A stretch of 64,000 nucleotides of DNA from Desulfoluna sp. (GCF_030145185.1 NZ_JAQYWB010000017.1:1-64000), one strand, 5' to 3'; shown: positions 24,026-33,671, numbered from the stretch's first letter. Numbers and translations: made by a program. The notes: generated by a model not told the origin, from the sequence alone.

Positions 24026-25309
24026 TTAGACAGCGAGTCGTTTCTTGAGTTCTTCCTTTCCCAGATAAGCCACGTGGAAAAAGTCTTTCAGGTTCTCAAG
24101 GGTGGCCTTGCGGGGATTGTACTGGCTCATGCAGTACATCTCTTCGGCCCTCTCCAGGATGTATTCCGCCATGGAGGGGATGTCTTCCTCTTTCATGCCG
24201 TAATCTTTAAGAGAGGTGGGCACATCCAGATCTTCCATCAGCTGGAATGTCTCCAAAATGGCTGCTTCTGCCGCTTCCTGGCGAGTCATATCCGTGGTAT
24301 CGATCCCCATGCTTTCGGCAATCATGGCCAGCTTCTTTTTGGCGTAATCGTCGGCCAGGTTGTACCAGTAGACATAGGGAAGCAACACACCGCAGGCATC
24401 GCCATGGGACATGTTCAGCATGGGGGAGATGCCTTCAGAGGCCGCATGGCCAAGGGTCGCGGGTCCCGCCACCCAACCAAAGCTGATCACCATGCCACCG
24501 ATCATAGCGGACATGGCCATGTTCCAGCGGGCTTCAGGGTTGTCCTCTCCGTGATGGTAAGCGGCCCTCAGGTTAGTGAAGACAAGCTGCACCGCTTCAA
24601 GGGAGAGGCAGTCAGAAAAGGAGTTGGCCTGCTTGGAGAGAATCCCTTCCGCGCAGTGGCTCAAGGCGTCAAGCCCCGTTGCAGCGGTCACCCTGGGGGG
24701 AAGATTCGCCATGAAGGTGGGGTCGAGAATGGCTGCATTGGCGAGAATGGCTTCGCCGGCCACCCACGTCTTCTGTGAACCCAGGGCGCAGCCCTCGGCA
24801 ATCACCACGGCAGTGTTTGAGGCCTCGCTGCCGGTGCCGGAAGTCGTGGGGATAAGAATTTTGGGAATCACCCCGTCCATGGGAACCGGCACCTCGTTGG
24901 GAGCCACATAGTCGGGAAGCTTTTCGGGCATGGAGGCAAAGGCAGAGGCGAGCTTGGCACGGTCCAGCGAGCTGCCACCGCCGAACCCGATGACGATACC
25001 GTAGCCCCCTTTACCTACCTTCTCACAGACCTCAATGACCTGGCTCATCACAGGCTCAATGGCGCCCTGGGCAAACACATCAACGGTAAAGCCGCTCTCT
25101 TCAAGGGACTTCACCACGGGTTCGGTGTAGCCCAGGTCGTCAATGGCATGATCGGTGATGATGATGGCTTTCTTGTTTTTGGCATACTTCAGGGCCACTT
25201 CACCGGTCTTCTTTACCGCGTCAAAACCGAACTTGATATCAGGGAGCAGACCATATTCGTCAACCCTGTTCATCAAATGACCATTGTGCTTTGCTAATGA
25301 CTGAAACAT
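24026..25309 (-). CDS. Iron-containing alcohol dehydrogenase (EutG-like)
   Basis: This 427-residue group III alcohol dehydrogenase has the nucleotide-binding FGGGSSLDRAKLAS, the PTTSGTGSEASNTAVV segment, and the metal-binding Asp/His residues in ATGLDALSHCAEG, GHAASEGISPMLNMSHGDAC. It would reduce acetaldehyde to ethanol with NADH, or oxidise an alcohol. Its place at the end of the eut gene run suggests the EutG role. A 482-bp gap separates it from eutQ, so it may also have its own promoter. A 3' fragment of a sister gene survives at 19790-19905. Confidence 0.88.
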   Translation of the reverse strand: MFQSLAKHNGHLMNRVDEYGLLPDIKFGFDAVKKTGEVALKYAKNKKAIIITDHAIDDLGYTEPVVKSLEESGFTVDVFAQGAIEPVMSQVIEVCEKVGKGGYGIVIGFGGGSSLDRAKLASAFASMPEKLPDYVAPNEVPVPMDGVIPKILIPTTSGTGSEASNTAVVIAEGCALGSQKTWVAGEAILANAAILDPTFMANLPPRVTAATGLDALSHCAEGILSKQANSFSDCLSLEAVQLVFTNLRAAYHHGEDNPEARWNMAMSAMIGGMVISFGWVAGPATLGHAASEGISPMLNMSHGDACGVLLPYVYWYNLADDYAKKKLAMIAESMGIDTTDMTRQEAAEAAILETFQLMEDLDVPTSLKDYGMKEEDIPSMAEYILERAEEMYCMSQYNPRKATLENLKDFFHVAYLGKEELKKRLAV

Positions 25310-25371
25310 CTTTTTCTCCAGGCAATTTTTTGTATAATTCGATCAAACAAGATGAGGTAAATTACGTATGA

Positions 25372-25413
25372 CCAACCCATGTTGGTTACTGAAAGCAGGT
25401 TACGTATCAAAAT
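25372..25413 (+). repeat. REP-like element, copy 1
   Basis: A short hairpin (CCAAC-CCAT-GTTGG) is followed by TGAAAGCAGGTTACGTAT. The tail is shared, with few changes, by elements at 25743-25790 and 38832-38873. It lies in the 482-bp gap 25310-25791, which holds no gene but also contains a GCGAATGCG/CGCATTCGC inverted repeat (25710-25718 with 25753-25761). Confidence 0.5.
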
Positions 25414-25742
25414 GCATGCCATCATCCATGGTGTATTCTTTTTGCTCAAGAAATGAGCATCTTAAATACCCGCCCGCCATCCATGGCAAAACCCGGCCCC
25501 TCCTGCCGGTCTCTGCCCACCACCTTTTACGCCACCCTTTGTAACGATCTGTTCAGTTTTTATGGATTCCTGCCCTTTCCAGGGGAACACCCAGCCGTAA
25601 GATAAAATAAGGCCTTCCATGGTTAATGCGGGTGAAAACAGCAGGGTTCTGACGACAAAGTATCCCCCCCGTTCTGTCTGCGATTATGACGCATACCGTC
25701 AAAAACTGCGCGAATGCGGACGCATTTCAGCCTGAGATGACG

Positions 25743-25790
25743 ATTTCCACAACGCATTCGCAAATCAGCTCTCAAGGTGGCTCACCTTGG
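25743..25790 (-). repeat. REP-like element, copy 2
   Basis: Read on the minus strand: the hairpin CAAGGTG-AGC-CACCTTG, then GAGAGCTGATTTGCGAATGC. It matches the element at 38832-38873 at roughly 36 of 42 positions with one inserted base. It directly follows the eutQ stop codon. Confidence 0.65.
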
Positions 25791-25791
25791 G

Positions 25792-26457
25792 CTACTGGTC
25801 GGCCCAGTCCGCGGGGTAGGTGCAGAACATGAACCGGGTGGCATCCGGGGTGCTGAAGGTGATGGCGCTGTTTCGGGGAATAAAGAGGATATCTCCCTTG
25901 GAGGCCGTCACCTTGCGCCCGTCGATGAGGATGTCAAGGGTGCCTTCGATGATGTAGTCCACCTCATCGTATTTAAGGGTCCAGTCAAAGGCGGCCCCCT
26001 CTTTCATCGCCATAATCCCAAAGCCCAGGCGTGGGCTCTCCGCAAGACTCACCACATCGGTGATATACACCTTGTCGCCTGGTTTCCCTGTGTCAAAGGG
26101 GGCCGGATTTACCGTCTCCGCCTTGACGCAGAGGACACCGCTTTGACTGTCCACGGTCTTTTGAAAACCCTTTGTGTTCCCTGCCAGATTCGCGGCCACG
26201 AGCTGACGGATCAAGGGTTCCAGCGCCGCTACGTCATGGGTGTCCATGACGCACTCACTGCAATCCATACACTCCGGCGCCCCGCGGGGAGCCTCCTTCG
26301 TTTCGGGATCCCGGGGCTTCACGCCCTCAATGATCTTCACCTTTTTATCCCGAAGAAGGTCCCGGGCCATGGGGGTTACAATCATCGCCTCATCAAGGTA
26401 GAAGACCCCCTCTTTTACTTCTGCCATGACGATATCGGCACCGATCAACCTCTTCAT
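25792..26457 (-). CDS. eutQ: EutQ-like cupin protein
   Basis: This 221-residue protein has a C-terminal cupin barrel (around 110-215; YDEVDYIIEGTLDILIDGRK, GDILFIPRNSAITFSTPDAT) typical of EutQ. Its N-terminal region carries an unusual cysteine cluster (ECMDCSECVMDTHD, around residues 62-75) that could bind metal. EutQ is needed for ethanolamine use under anaerobic conditions in Salmonella and has been reported to have acetate kinase activity. It follows eutE by about 90 bp, in which a hairpin at 26486-26527 lies. Confidence 0.88.
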   Translation of the reverse strand: MKRLIGADIVMAEVKEGVFYLDEAMIVTPMARDLLRDKKVKIIEGVKPRDPETKEAPRGAPECMDCSECVMDTHDVAALEPLIRQLVAANLAGNTKGFQKTVDSQSGVLCVKAETVNPAPFDTGKPGDKVYITDVVSLAESPRLGFGIMAMKEGAAFDWTLKYDEVDYIIEGTLDILIDGRKVTASKGDILFIPRNSAITFSTPDATRFMFCTYPADWADQ

Positions 26458-26549
26458 CTAAGCCTCACTCCTTTACGCCGTATCAAGTGGGAGCCCATGC
26501 CCCGTGAAGGGACATGGGGCTTCCCCCTACGTTTGCCATCATCAAAAAA

Positions 26550-27992
26550 CTACCGAACGGCGCTCATCTTTTTAAGCTGGTCCATGATCAGGGAGGTCAC
26601 CGCCTCCACGTCCAGGGTCCCCTCCCCTCCTGCTGCGGGTTTCGCGCAAGGGGCATCCAGGCCATAGGCCATTCGGCGAATGTTAAACAGGTGCTGAGGG
26701 CCCACGTTCTCCGAGGTGGCGCTTCCGCCCACCGTCCCGCATCCCAGGGTAAAAGAGGGCGGCAGGTGGGTGGTGATGCCCACGGCCCCTTGCGTGGTGG
26801 GGGTGTTGACCAGAAAACGGGAGACGGGTTTTTTCAGCGCGAACTCACGAATGACGGTCTCATTGTTTGAGTGAATGCCCATAGAGTGACCCAGCCCCCC
26901 ATTTTTAAGAAGCTTAAAGCAGATCTCACAGGCCTCCTGCCAGTCGTTGACTGTGTAAAAACCCAAAAGCGAGGTGAGCTTCTCCTTGGAGAAGGGGAAC
27001 TTGGGTCCGATCCCCTCTTCTTCGGCCACTAAAATGGTGGTCCCGGCGGGAATCTTAATCCCTGCGATCTTTGCCAGATCGGCGGGGCTCCGTCCTACAA
27101 CAGCGGGATTCATGGCGCCATTGGGGCGTTCCATCACGCGCTTCATCGCCTCAAGGGCGTCACCGGTTAAAAAATAGGCGCCCTGGGCGACCAGGCTCTT
27201 TTTAACCCTGTCGGCGATACAGGCTTCCGTCACAATGGACTGTTCGGAAGCGCAGACCGTGCCGTTGTCAAAGGTTTTTGAGGATAGGATCTTCTTCACC
27301 GCCACATCCACATCCGCGCTGCGTTCGATAAAGGCAGGCACATTGCCGGGCCCGACCCCCAGCGCCGGGGTCCCGGAGCTGTAAGCCGCCTTGACCATGG
27401 CCGCCCCGCCGGTTGCGATGATCATATCGGTAAGCTTCATAAGTTCTGCGGTCCCCTCAATGGTGGGGACACTGATAACTCCCACAAGCTCTTCGGGGAG
27501 CCCCTGGGCCTTGAGCACCCCTTTGACGAGGTTCACGGCGGCCGTGATGCACTTTACAGCGCCGGGATGGGGGCTGAAGACGATGGCGTTGCCACTCATC
27601 AAGGCGATGATGGCATTGTAGAGGGTGGTGGAGGTGGGGTTGGTGGAGGGAAGAAGCCCTGCAATCACCCCCATGGGAGTGGCGATCTCGACAATTTTCT
27701 TCTCCAGGTCATCCCTGATAATTCCGAGGGTCTTCATCCCTTTGTAGTACTCAACCAGTCGGACAGTGGCCTGAATATTCTTTTGTTTTTTATCCTTCCA
27801 TTTACCAAAGCCGGTCTCTTCGCTTGCCATGATGGCAAGTTCTTCAGCCTTTTCAGCCCCTGCCTTGGCAATGGCTTCAACAAGAGCATCGACAGACTCT
27901 TGACCGGCTTCCTGTAAAACAGGCTGGGCGGAACGTGCAGCACGCACCAGGGCACGGGCTTCCTGGATTGAGAGTAAATCCTTATCTACCAT
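26550..27992 (-). CDS. eutE: Acylating acetaldehyde dehydrogenase EutE
   Basis: I start at the ATG at 27992 (480 residues), preceded by AGAGGA; a longer frame upstream has no ribosome site. The protein is a CoA-acylating aldehyde dehydrogenase: TPMGVIAGLLPSTNPTSTTL, GPGNVPAFIE, and the catalytic Cys in FDNGTVCASEQS near residue 247. It converts acetaldehyde, CoA and NAD+ to acetyl-CoA. The N-terminal segment (LLSIQEARALVRAARSAQPV) resembles an amphipathic encapsulation helix that would target it to the microcompartment lumen. It lies in the eut operon after the shell genes. Confidence 0.93.
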   Translation of the reverse strand: MVDKDLLSIQEARALVRAARSAQPVLQEAGQESVDALVEAIAKAGAEKAEELAIMASEETGFGKWKDKKQKNIQATVRLVEYYKGMKTLGIIRDDLEKKIVEIATPMGVIAGLLPSTNPTSTTLYNAIIALMSGNAIVFSPHPGAVKCITAAVNLVKGVLKAQGLPEELVGVISVPTIEGTAELMKLTDMIIATGGAAMVKAAYSSGTPALGVGPGNVPAFIERSADVDVAVKKILSSKTFDNGTVCASEQSIVTEACIADRVKKSLVAQGAYFLTGDALEAMKRVMERPNGAMNPAVVGRSPADLAKIAGIKIPAGTTILVAEEEGIGPKFPFSKEKLTSLLGFYTVNDWQEACEICFKLLKNGGLGHSMGIHSNNETVIREFALKKPVSRFLVNTPTTQGAVGITTHLPPSFTLGCGTVGGSATSENVGPQHLFNIRRMAYGLDAPCAKPAAGGEGTLDVEAVTSLIMDQLKKMSAVR

Positions 27993-28072
27993 CTGTATCC
28001 TCTTCTTTTGTTTATTGATGGACAACGGGGACGTCGGACATTTCAAAAAATGCCCCCACATGCCCCCTTGCG

Positions 28073-28684
28073 TCATGCATCAGGTAATGATTTTATATAG
28101 GTTTCGAATGCTTCGAGAAGCTCCCTTTTCCTGGCGAACTTAATCCGGCCCCTTTCAATGGAGAAGGCGGGAATCTGACGGGCCAGTCCCCTGAGCCTTG
28201 AGACCTTGGTGCGTTTAAGCTCCGCTAAGTCAACGGCGATTGCCCCTGGGTCCTGTTTTTTTCCCCCGCGGCTCCAGGGGGCTGGCGTTAACGGGATAGC
28301 CCCCTGAACTGCGGGAGTTTGGGCCTCCCCACACTCTGAGGGGCAGGGCAGGCCACCTTCGGCCTCTTCTTCTACCTTCGAGCTCGAGATCACACGGACC
28401 AATCGTCTCTCTTCGTCCATAAGAATCTCGTCAAGGCCATCGGCCTTCCGGGCGATGACCGTGACGGCACGCACCGTCCCCAGCTTTGCCGCCGCCGTAC
28501 GGCCTGCATCCACAGAAGCCTTGACGGCAGAGACATCCCCAGCCATCAAGACAGAGACAAGGCCTGCCCCCACCCGTTGCAGGCCGATGATGGAGACATC
28601 GGCGGTCTTCACCGCCACATCTCCGGCTTCCACTGCGGGAACAAGTCCTACCGTTTCAATGATTCCAAGCGCCTTGCCCTTCAT
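28073..28684 (-). CDS. EutK-like BMC shell protein with C-terminal extension
   Basis: The 203-residue protein has an N-terminal BMC-H domain (residues 1-85: ALGIIETVGLVPAVEAGDVA, LQRVGAGLVSVLMAGDVSAV), a disordered acidic/proline-rich linker (around 100-150), and a basic C-terminal domain (LKRTKVSRLRGLARQIPAFS, IKFARKRELLEAFETYIKSL). The layout is that of EutK, whose C-terminal domain is a helix-turn-helix-like module thought to bind nucleic acid. It would be a minor facet tile. It follows eutL by 13 bp. Confidence 0.85.
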   Translation of the reverse strand: MKGKALGIIETVGLVPAVEAGDVAVKTADVSIIGLQRVGAGLVSVLMAGDVSAVKASVDAGRTAAAKLGTVRAVTVIARKADGLDEILMDEERRLVRVISSSKVEEEAEGGLPCPSECGEAQTPAVQGAIPLTPAPWSRGGKKQDPGAIAVDLAELKRTKVSRLRGLARQIPAFSIERGRIKFARKRELLEAFETYIKSLPDA

Positions 28685-28697
28685 GGGCGTCTCCCGT

Positions 28698-29351
28698 CTA
28701 ATATTTTAAAGGGTGGTCGGCCACATGCTGAACCGCTTCGCCAAAGGCATCGCACGCGGCCTTGCAGGCGGACTGGCTTCCTGTAAGCAGAGCCCCACCG
28801 AAGTTGGTTTCAGACGGAGGGCCATAAAAGACCGCCATCTTTACATCCGCCGCCTTAAGGGCCGCATCCACTGCGTACACCGCTTCGATGGGAGGGGCGA
28901 TGAGGTACGCCATGGCCTCGCCTTCAGGAATTTTCGCCTCTCCGGAGAGAAACGAGCCACTTCGCGAGATACAATGGGCGTAGTAACAGATCGAGTCATC
29001 CTCGTTGCAGCTGTAAAAACAGGCGTCTTTTTCAATGAAATCGATGGCGGCGTTGAGTCCGCTTTTCACCTCTGCGGGGTTGGGGCCAGAAAGGATGGCG
29101 ATAAACTCTCCGGCAAGCCGTGTATTCGCATTCACGGCACCGCCATAACAACTCTTGGCGTAGACCACCCGCACATCGGCTTTCTTCGTGGCTTCATCCA
29201 CAGCCGTATACCCCACGTCGTCTATATCGCAGGTGAGCATTCCCAGGCTGCGGTGCTCAGGCGGCAGGGTGAGTTCCCCGACCATCGCCTGATCCACGTT
29301 GGGTATCATCTTCACGCTCAACACTTTGGATTTAAGTGCATCCCCTTTCAT
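28698..29351 (-). CDS. eutL: Microcompartment shell protein EutL
   Basis: Starting at the ATG at 29351, behind AGGAAAG, gives 217 residues, which matches EutL (about 219). Two BMC repeats form the trimeric BMC-T tile: SVKMIPNVDQAMVGELTLPP, VRVVYAKSCYGGAVNANT and AGEFIAILSGPNPAEVKSGL in the first; CYYAHCISRSGSFLS, AMAYLIAPPIEAVYAVDAAL and GGALLTGSQSACKAACDAFG in the second. EutL forms gated pores for larger metabolites and cofactors. It follows eutA and precedes the eutK-like gene. Confidence 0.92.
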   Translation of the reverse strand: MKGDALKSKVLSVKMIPNVDQAMVGELTLPPEHRSLGMLTCDIDDVGYTAVDEATKKADVRVVYAKSCYGGAVNANTRLAGEFIAILSGPNPAEVKSGLNAAIDFIEKDACFYSCNEDDSICYYAHCISRSGSFLSGEAKIPEGEAMAYLIAPPIEAVYAVDAALKAADVKMAVFYGPPSETNFGGALLTGSQSACKAACDAFGEAVQHVADHPLKY

Positions 29352-29487
29352 ATCTTTCCTCCTTGAAGGCTCATCCCCAGGTTCACGAATGCTCCCGTAC
29401 ACAACGGTATGGGTTGCTCACGTTCTTTCAAGCTCTTCATGGTTAAAAACATATCTATGAAGAGATATTACAATCTGCCATCATTAT

Positions 29488-31005
29488 TCAGGCCTGGCGG
29501 GTCTCAAACACCAGGGTCTTGATCACCACCGGTACCACGGTCCCTCCGGCGATGGACCGACCGATGTCGATATAATCCCCTTCGTTGACCTCTATCTGAT
29601 CCACACAGATCACCTGGGCCGAGGGATTTAAGACCCGAAGGCTCTGCCCCAGCACCTTCCCGCTGTCGTGCTCCATCACCACCACCACCGGGTGCCCCGC
29701 CCGAATCAGAGGTTCGACGCCCTCAAGAATACCTTTCGCAAGGGACTGGACACGGGCATAGGAGAGGTAACCATTGCCCTGAATGCCGATGGCCAGGGGC
29801 TCAAGGGCCCCGGCCTCGTATAGGTTTGAAAGACTCTGCCCAATGGCCTCAGCGATGGCCCCGGGGGTCCCGGGAATCTCCCGGCCAAAGGGAATCACCA
29901 CCGGAACGTTCTTCATGGGCAGGCGTTCATCACTCACCACGATGGTGCTGCCGCTGACATCCACGGTCTGTGCCCCTGCCCCGATCACGGTGGCGCGAAT
30001 GGTCTCAGTTGGCCGAATGAGTTCCACCCCGTCCCCCGTAAAAACCTGGCGCACCTGCCTTCCCAGCATGGGGCCGATGTCCCCGTAACGTGCGATCTCC
30101 CCAATGGTGTCGCACGGCGAGGTGGTGTAGGCGTGGTCGGCCACACCCCCTGAGATCATCACCGCGTCCACCTTGTAATCGAGGCGCAGAGGATCGGTCA
30201 TCATCAAGGCGGCTTCGAGGCCACTGGGAGGGGTCTCTTTCAAGGCGTTTAAAACCACCGTCGCCATACGGCGACAGATGATCTCAAGGGTCATCGGGTC
30301 TACGGAGGTCCCCTCGGCCAATGAGAATCCCAGGTCCTCAAGCACCCACGTCATGGGCTCGGTGACCTGAACCACCCGGCCCGTTTCCCCGTCGACCCGG
30401 AGCAGCCGGCCCCCGACGTTAAGGCAACAGCTGTCGATGGCCTTTCCGCTTTTAAAAACCCCAATATTGGCCGTGCCACCGCCGATGTCGATATTGGCCA
30501 CGGTGAGAAAGTGCCTGCGAGAATAATCCGCTGCCCCAGAGCCCCGACCGGCGATGACCGACTCCAATTTCCCCCCGGCGGTAGCCACCACAAAGTCCCC
30601 TGCGTAACCGGCCAGTTCACCTGAAATGCTTCGGGCGTTCTCTTTTTTGGCGGTCTCCCCCGTAATAATCACAGCCCCGGTATCGATGCGCGTGGGCTGG
30701 ACCCCCGCCTTTCTGAACTCCCCGTTAATGAGGCCAAAGACCGCCTCGGTGTCCACGAGGTTCGCCCCTGTGATGGGGGTGAAATGGATATCGCTTCGGT
30801 AGACCACCTCCTTATCCGTGATCTCCATGCGGGGCACCAGGGTCCCGGGGGCGGTATTTTTCACCGTAAGCCGGCTGATCACGCACTGGGTGGTGGTGGT
30901 GCCGATGTCGATGCCCACGCTGATCACCACCTCTCCGGCCCCCGCCCCTTCCGGAGGGGTGATGTGGGCGGCATCATGTGTTGAAATTTTGGATCCGTCT
31001 GCCAT
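29488..31005 (-). CDS. eutA: Ethanolamine ammonia-lyase reactivating factor EutA
   Basis: This 505-residue ASKHA-fold ATPase has VGIDIGTTTTQCVIS near the N terminus, VANIDIGGGTANIGVFKSG in the middle and AVMISGGVADHAY. EutA exchanges damaged cobalamin from EutBC in an ATP-dependent way. It is somewhat longer than enterobacterial EutA (467). It is 18 bp downstream of eutC. Confidence 0.92.
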   Translation of the reverse strand: MADGSKISTHDAAHITPPEGAGAGEVVISVGIDIGTTTTQCVISRLTVKNTAPGTLVPRMEITDKEVVYRSDIHFTPITGANLVDTEAVFGLINGEFRKAGVQPTRIDTGAVIITGETAKKENARSISGELAGYAGDFVVATAGGKLESVIAGRGSGAADYSRRHFLTVANIDIGGGTANIGVFKSGKAIDSCCLNVGGRLLRVDGETGRVVQVTEPMTWVLEDLGFSLAEGTSVDPMTLEIICRRMATVVLNALKETPPSGLEAALMMTDPLRLDYKVDAVMISGGVADHAYTTSPCDTIGEIARYGDIGPMLGRQVRQVFTGDGVELIRPTETIRATVIGAGAQTVDVSGSTIVVSDERLPMKNVPVVIPFGREIPGTPGAIAEAIGQSLSNLYEAGALEPLAIGIQGNGYLSYARVQSLAKGILEGVEPLIRAGHPVVVVMEHDSGKVLGQSLRVLNPSAQVICVDQIEVNEGDYIDIGRSIAGGTVVPVVIKTLVFETRQA

Positions 31006-31023
31006 CGTCTTTTCCCTGGGTTC

Positions 31024-31920
31024 TTAGCCTTTCATCGCCTTGGAAAGGGCGACACCGCTTGCCTTGAAATCCATCATCTGCTTGACAACCGTCGCCATAT
31101 GGGCGCCTGCCTCAGCAGGGGGGGTTCCGCCTTTATGGATATTTGAGATAATGGTGCGATCGGCCTCCATGGTGCCGCGATGTGGCTTGTAAACCATATA
31201 GGCACTCATGGACTCGGCGGTGATAAGCCCGGGGCGTTCACCGATGAGCTCCACCACCACGTCGGGATTCAAAAGTTCCCCCACCTCGTCCATAACGCCC
31301 ACACGGCCGTAACGGATAAAGAACGGAGCACCCACGCCGATACCCTCGGCCTTGAGGCCCTGGACCAGAGCAGGGACGGTGTCGGCAATGTTCGCTTCAA
31401 TGGCCGTCGAGCTCAATCCGTCCACCACGATGATCTGCACCTGAACGCCCCGGGTGCATTTTTCAAGGAGGGTCTTCTGGGACTCATCGCTGATCTGCTT
31501 GCCACGTTCCGGATTCATGAGGTACTCATCTTTGTCCCGGACCACGGTCTGAACGTCAAAGAGCCCGTTCTCCTCAAGGCACTTGCCGGAGACATCAAGA
31601 AAAACGGCATCCACAGCGGCGGCGTGGTCCGCCTGGAAATGAAGAAAAGAGTGAGTCCTCTGACGCGCCCCGCAACGCCCCATGAAAATACGGGCCGGGG
31701 TGCTCTTGCGCATGGCCTCAAGGGCCGCCATGTTCTTCGGGTTGTCCACCTTCACCTCATCAATGGGCGATAAGGTGACGGGATCAAGGTCGCATCCCTC
31801 GGCAACACGGGAGCAGGCAGGGGCAGACGAGGCCACAACCCCGGTGTTCCCGCCACCCTTGATAACGCCTTGCGCCACCAGCTTGCCGATGACGCTTTGA
31901 ATCAGTTCCTGTTCATTCAT
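31024..31920 (-). CDS. eutC: Ethanolamine ammonia-lyase small subunit EutC
   Basis: I start at the ATG at 31920 (298 residues; MNEQELIQSVIGKLVAQGV), the family's normal N terminus; AAGGAG lies 11 bp upstream. Family segments are ARIFMGRCGARQRTHSFLHF, VQIIVVDGLSSTAIEANI and ERPGLITAESMSAYMVYKPH. EutC binds adenosylcobalamin together with EutB. The enzyme splits ethanolamine into acetaldehyde and ammonia. The N-terminal helix is the known lumen-targeting part in the family. Confidence 0.94.
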   Translation of the reverse strand: MNEQELIQSVIGKLVAQGVIKGGGNTGVVASSAPACSRVAEGCDLDPVTLSPIDEVKVDNPKNMAALEAMRKSTPARIFMGRCGARQRTHSFLHFQADHAAAVDAVFLDVSGKCLEENGLFDVQTVVRDKDEYLMNPERGKQISDESQKTLLEKCTRGVQVQIIVVDGLSSTAIEANIADTVPALVQGLKAEGIGVGAPFFIRYGRVGVMDEVGELLNPDVVVELIGERPGLITAESMSAYMVYKPHRGTMEADRTIISNIHKGGTPPAEAGAHMATVVKQMMDFKASGVALSKAMKG

Positions 31921-31939
31921 GTGATTTAACGCTCCTTGC

Positions 31940-33301
31940 CTATTGATCAAAAATTGAGGCGTCACCCGCAGCCTCGGTGAGGCACCCATCTTCCATGAGA
32001 CCCAGCGTCTCCATCCACCGCTCAAACTCAGGCGCTGGCCTTAACCCCAAGATCTCACGGGTCGCGGCATCGTCATGAAAACTGCAGTCCTGGTAGTTGA
32101 GCATGCAGTCGTCCCCCCCGGTAATCCCCATAAAAAAGTTGGACCCGGCCATGGCGCAGAGCATGGTGGCCAGTTCCTGGTCGTCCTGATCCGCCTTCAT
32201 ATGGTTGGTGTAACAGGGGGCCGTCCCCATGGCGATGCCGTGCATCTTGCCCATAAAGAGGTCTTCCAGGTCGGCCCGGACCAGCTCCTTGCCGGTGTAG
32301 ATCGTCTCCGGTCCAATGAAACCGGAGACGTTGTTGAGCATAAAGGGATTGTAGCGCTTTGCCAGGCCGTAACAGCGAGATTCAAGGGTCATCTCATCGA
32401 CGCCATGGTGGCAGCCAAGGGAAATCTCCGAACCCTGCCCCGTTTCAAAATACATGACGTTGGGTCCGGTGGAGGTGCCAAGGCGAAGGGCCATATCCCG
32501 GGCTTCGCTGAGCATGTCGGCAGAGATACCAAAGGCGTCATTGGCCTTCTGGGTGCCCGCGAGGCTCTGGAACATCAAGTCCACCGGAGCCCCCTGACTG
32601 AGGGCCTGCATCTGGGTGGTGACATGGGCCAAAACCACACACTGGGTGGGGACGGCATATTTATCTCTGAAATCAGAGATGGCCGTCATCACGCGTTTGT
32701 ACCCTTCCACGTTGTCTTCCACGGGATTGACACCAATACAGGCGTCACCGGCACCAAAAGAGAGACCCTCTTTCAGGGAGGTAAGAATTCCTTCGATGGA
32801 ATCGGTGGGGTGGTTGGGCTGAATTCGATAGGAAAGGGTCCCGGGAAGGCCGATGGTGGTATTGCAGTGGGCCGATACCTTGATCTTCCGACTGGCGTAC
32901 ACCAGGTCCATGGCGGACATGAGTTTTCCCACCGCTGCAACCATCTCGCTGGTAAGACCCCGAGCGGTGTTTAAAAGCTGCTCCTGGCTTCGGCTCTTGA
33001 GGATGTATTCCCTGAGCTCCGCCACGCTCCAGTTTTTAACTTTTTCATAGAGGGTGGTGTTGAGGTCGTCATAAATCACCCGCGTCACCTCATCGTCTTC
33101 GTAGGCGATGACGGGATGTTCATAAATGTCCTTCAACTGCAGGTTGGCCAGACAAAGCTTGGCTGCCACACGCTCCGTGGCAGACTCTGCAGCGATGCCG
33201 GCCAGGGCATCACCGGACTTCTCGTTGTTGGCTTTGGCCAGGACCTCACAAACCGATTGAAAGGTAAAGACCTTATCGCCGATCTTGCTACTCAGATTCA
33301 C
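31940..33301 (-). CDS. eutB: Ethanolamine ammonia-lyase large subunit EutB
   Basis: At 453 residues it equals the enterobacterial EutB length. Conserved parts include SAHCNTTIGLPGTLSYRIQP, FGAGDACIGVNPVEDN, YFETGQGSEISLGCHHGVDE, NNVSGFIGPETIYTG and FFMGITGGDDCMLNYQ. EutB forms the TIM-barrel active site that binds ethanolamine; catalysis uses adenosylcobalamin. It is the first structural gene of the eut run, followed 19 bp later by eutC. No cobalamin riboswitch is visible upstream. Confidence 0.96.
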   Translation of the reverse strand: MNLSSKIGDKVFTFQSVCEVLAKANNEKSGDALAGIAAESATERVAAKLCLANLQLKDIYEHPVIAYEDDEVTRVIYDDLNTTLYEKVKNWSVAELREYILKSRSQEQLLNTARGLTSEMVAAVGKLMSAMDLVYASRKIKVSAHCNTTIGLPGTLSYRIQPNHPTDSIEGILTSLKEGLSFGAGDACIGVNPVEDNVEGYKRVMTAISDFRDKYAVPTQCVVLAHVTTQMQALSQGAPVDLMFQSLAGTQKANDAFGISADMLSEARDMALRLGTSTGPNVMYFETGQGSEISLGCHHGVDEMTLESRCYGLAKRYNPFMLNNVSGFIGPETIYTGKELVRADLEDLFMGKMHGIAMGTAPCYTNHMKADQDDQELATMLCAMAGSNFFMGITGGDDCMLNYQDCSFHDDAATREILGLRPAPEFERWMETLGLMEDGCLTEAAGDASIFDQ

Positions 33302-33671
33302 GTGCGCTTCTCCTTCTCGTGTTAAAACCAGCCTCCGGCAAGAGGGAGGTGCCTGAGTCAGTAATCAAAATACGTACCAACGGAGGAAGGCAATATTTAA
33401 AGAAGGAATTAAGGCGAGTTATAAACCACAGGGAGAGAGGAAGGCAGAACAGGAGATAAAGACGTCCGGTTATAGAAGGTTTGTATCCACTTTTATTGAA
33501 CTCTTGTCCGAAAAGGGATGATCGGCCTTGATCATCTTTCGGCCAAGGACATGGTTTCCGCCTTAACGGGGAACATGAGAAGGGAAGAGAAGAGACAGAC
33601 GGAGATAAATCGCAGCACGGGTTTCTGGCTGCGCCATATTCCGATGCGGCGAGGGAACAACGAACTAAAAA
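33302..33671. other. Gap upstream of eutB: dyad, no gene seen
   Basis: This stretch holds no convincing gene. A 7-bp dyad GATGATC...GATCATC (33517-33523 with 33530-33536) may be an operator or hairpin in the eutB leader or promoter region. A GG-N10-GC pair on the minus strand at 33413-33428 fits sigma-54 spacing, but its boxes are poor. Confidence 0.4.

Noticed and set aside
33413-33428. Sigma-54 promoter upstream of eutB
   Set aside because: The GG-N10-GC spacing fits, but the boxes (TGGTTT and TCGCC) are poor compared with the three good promoters found.
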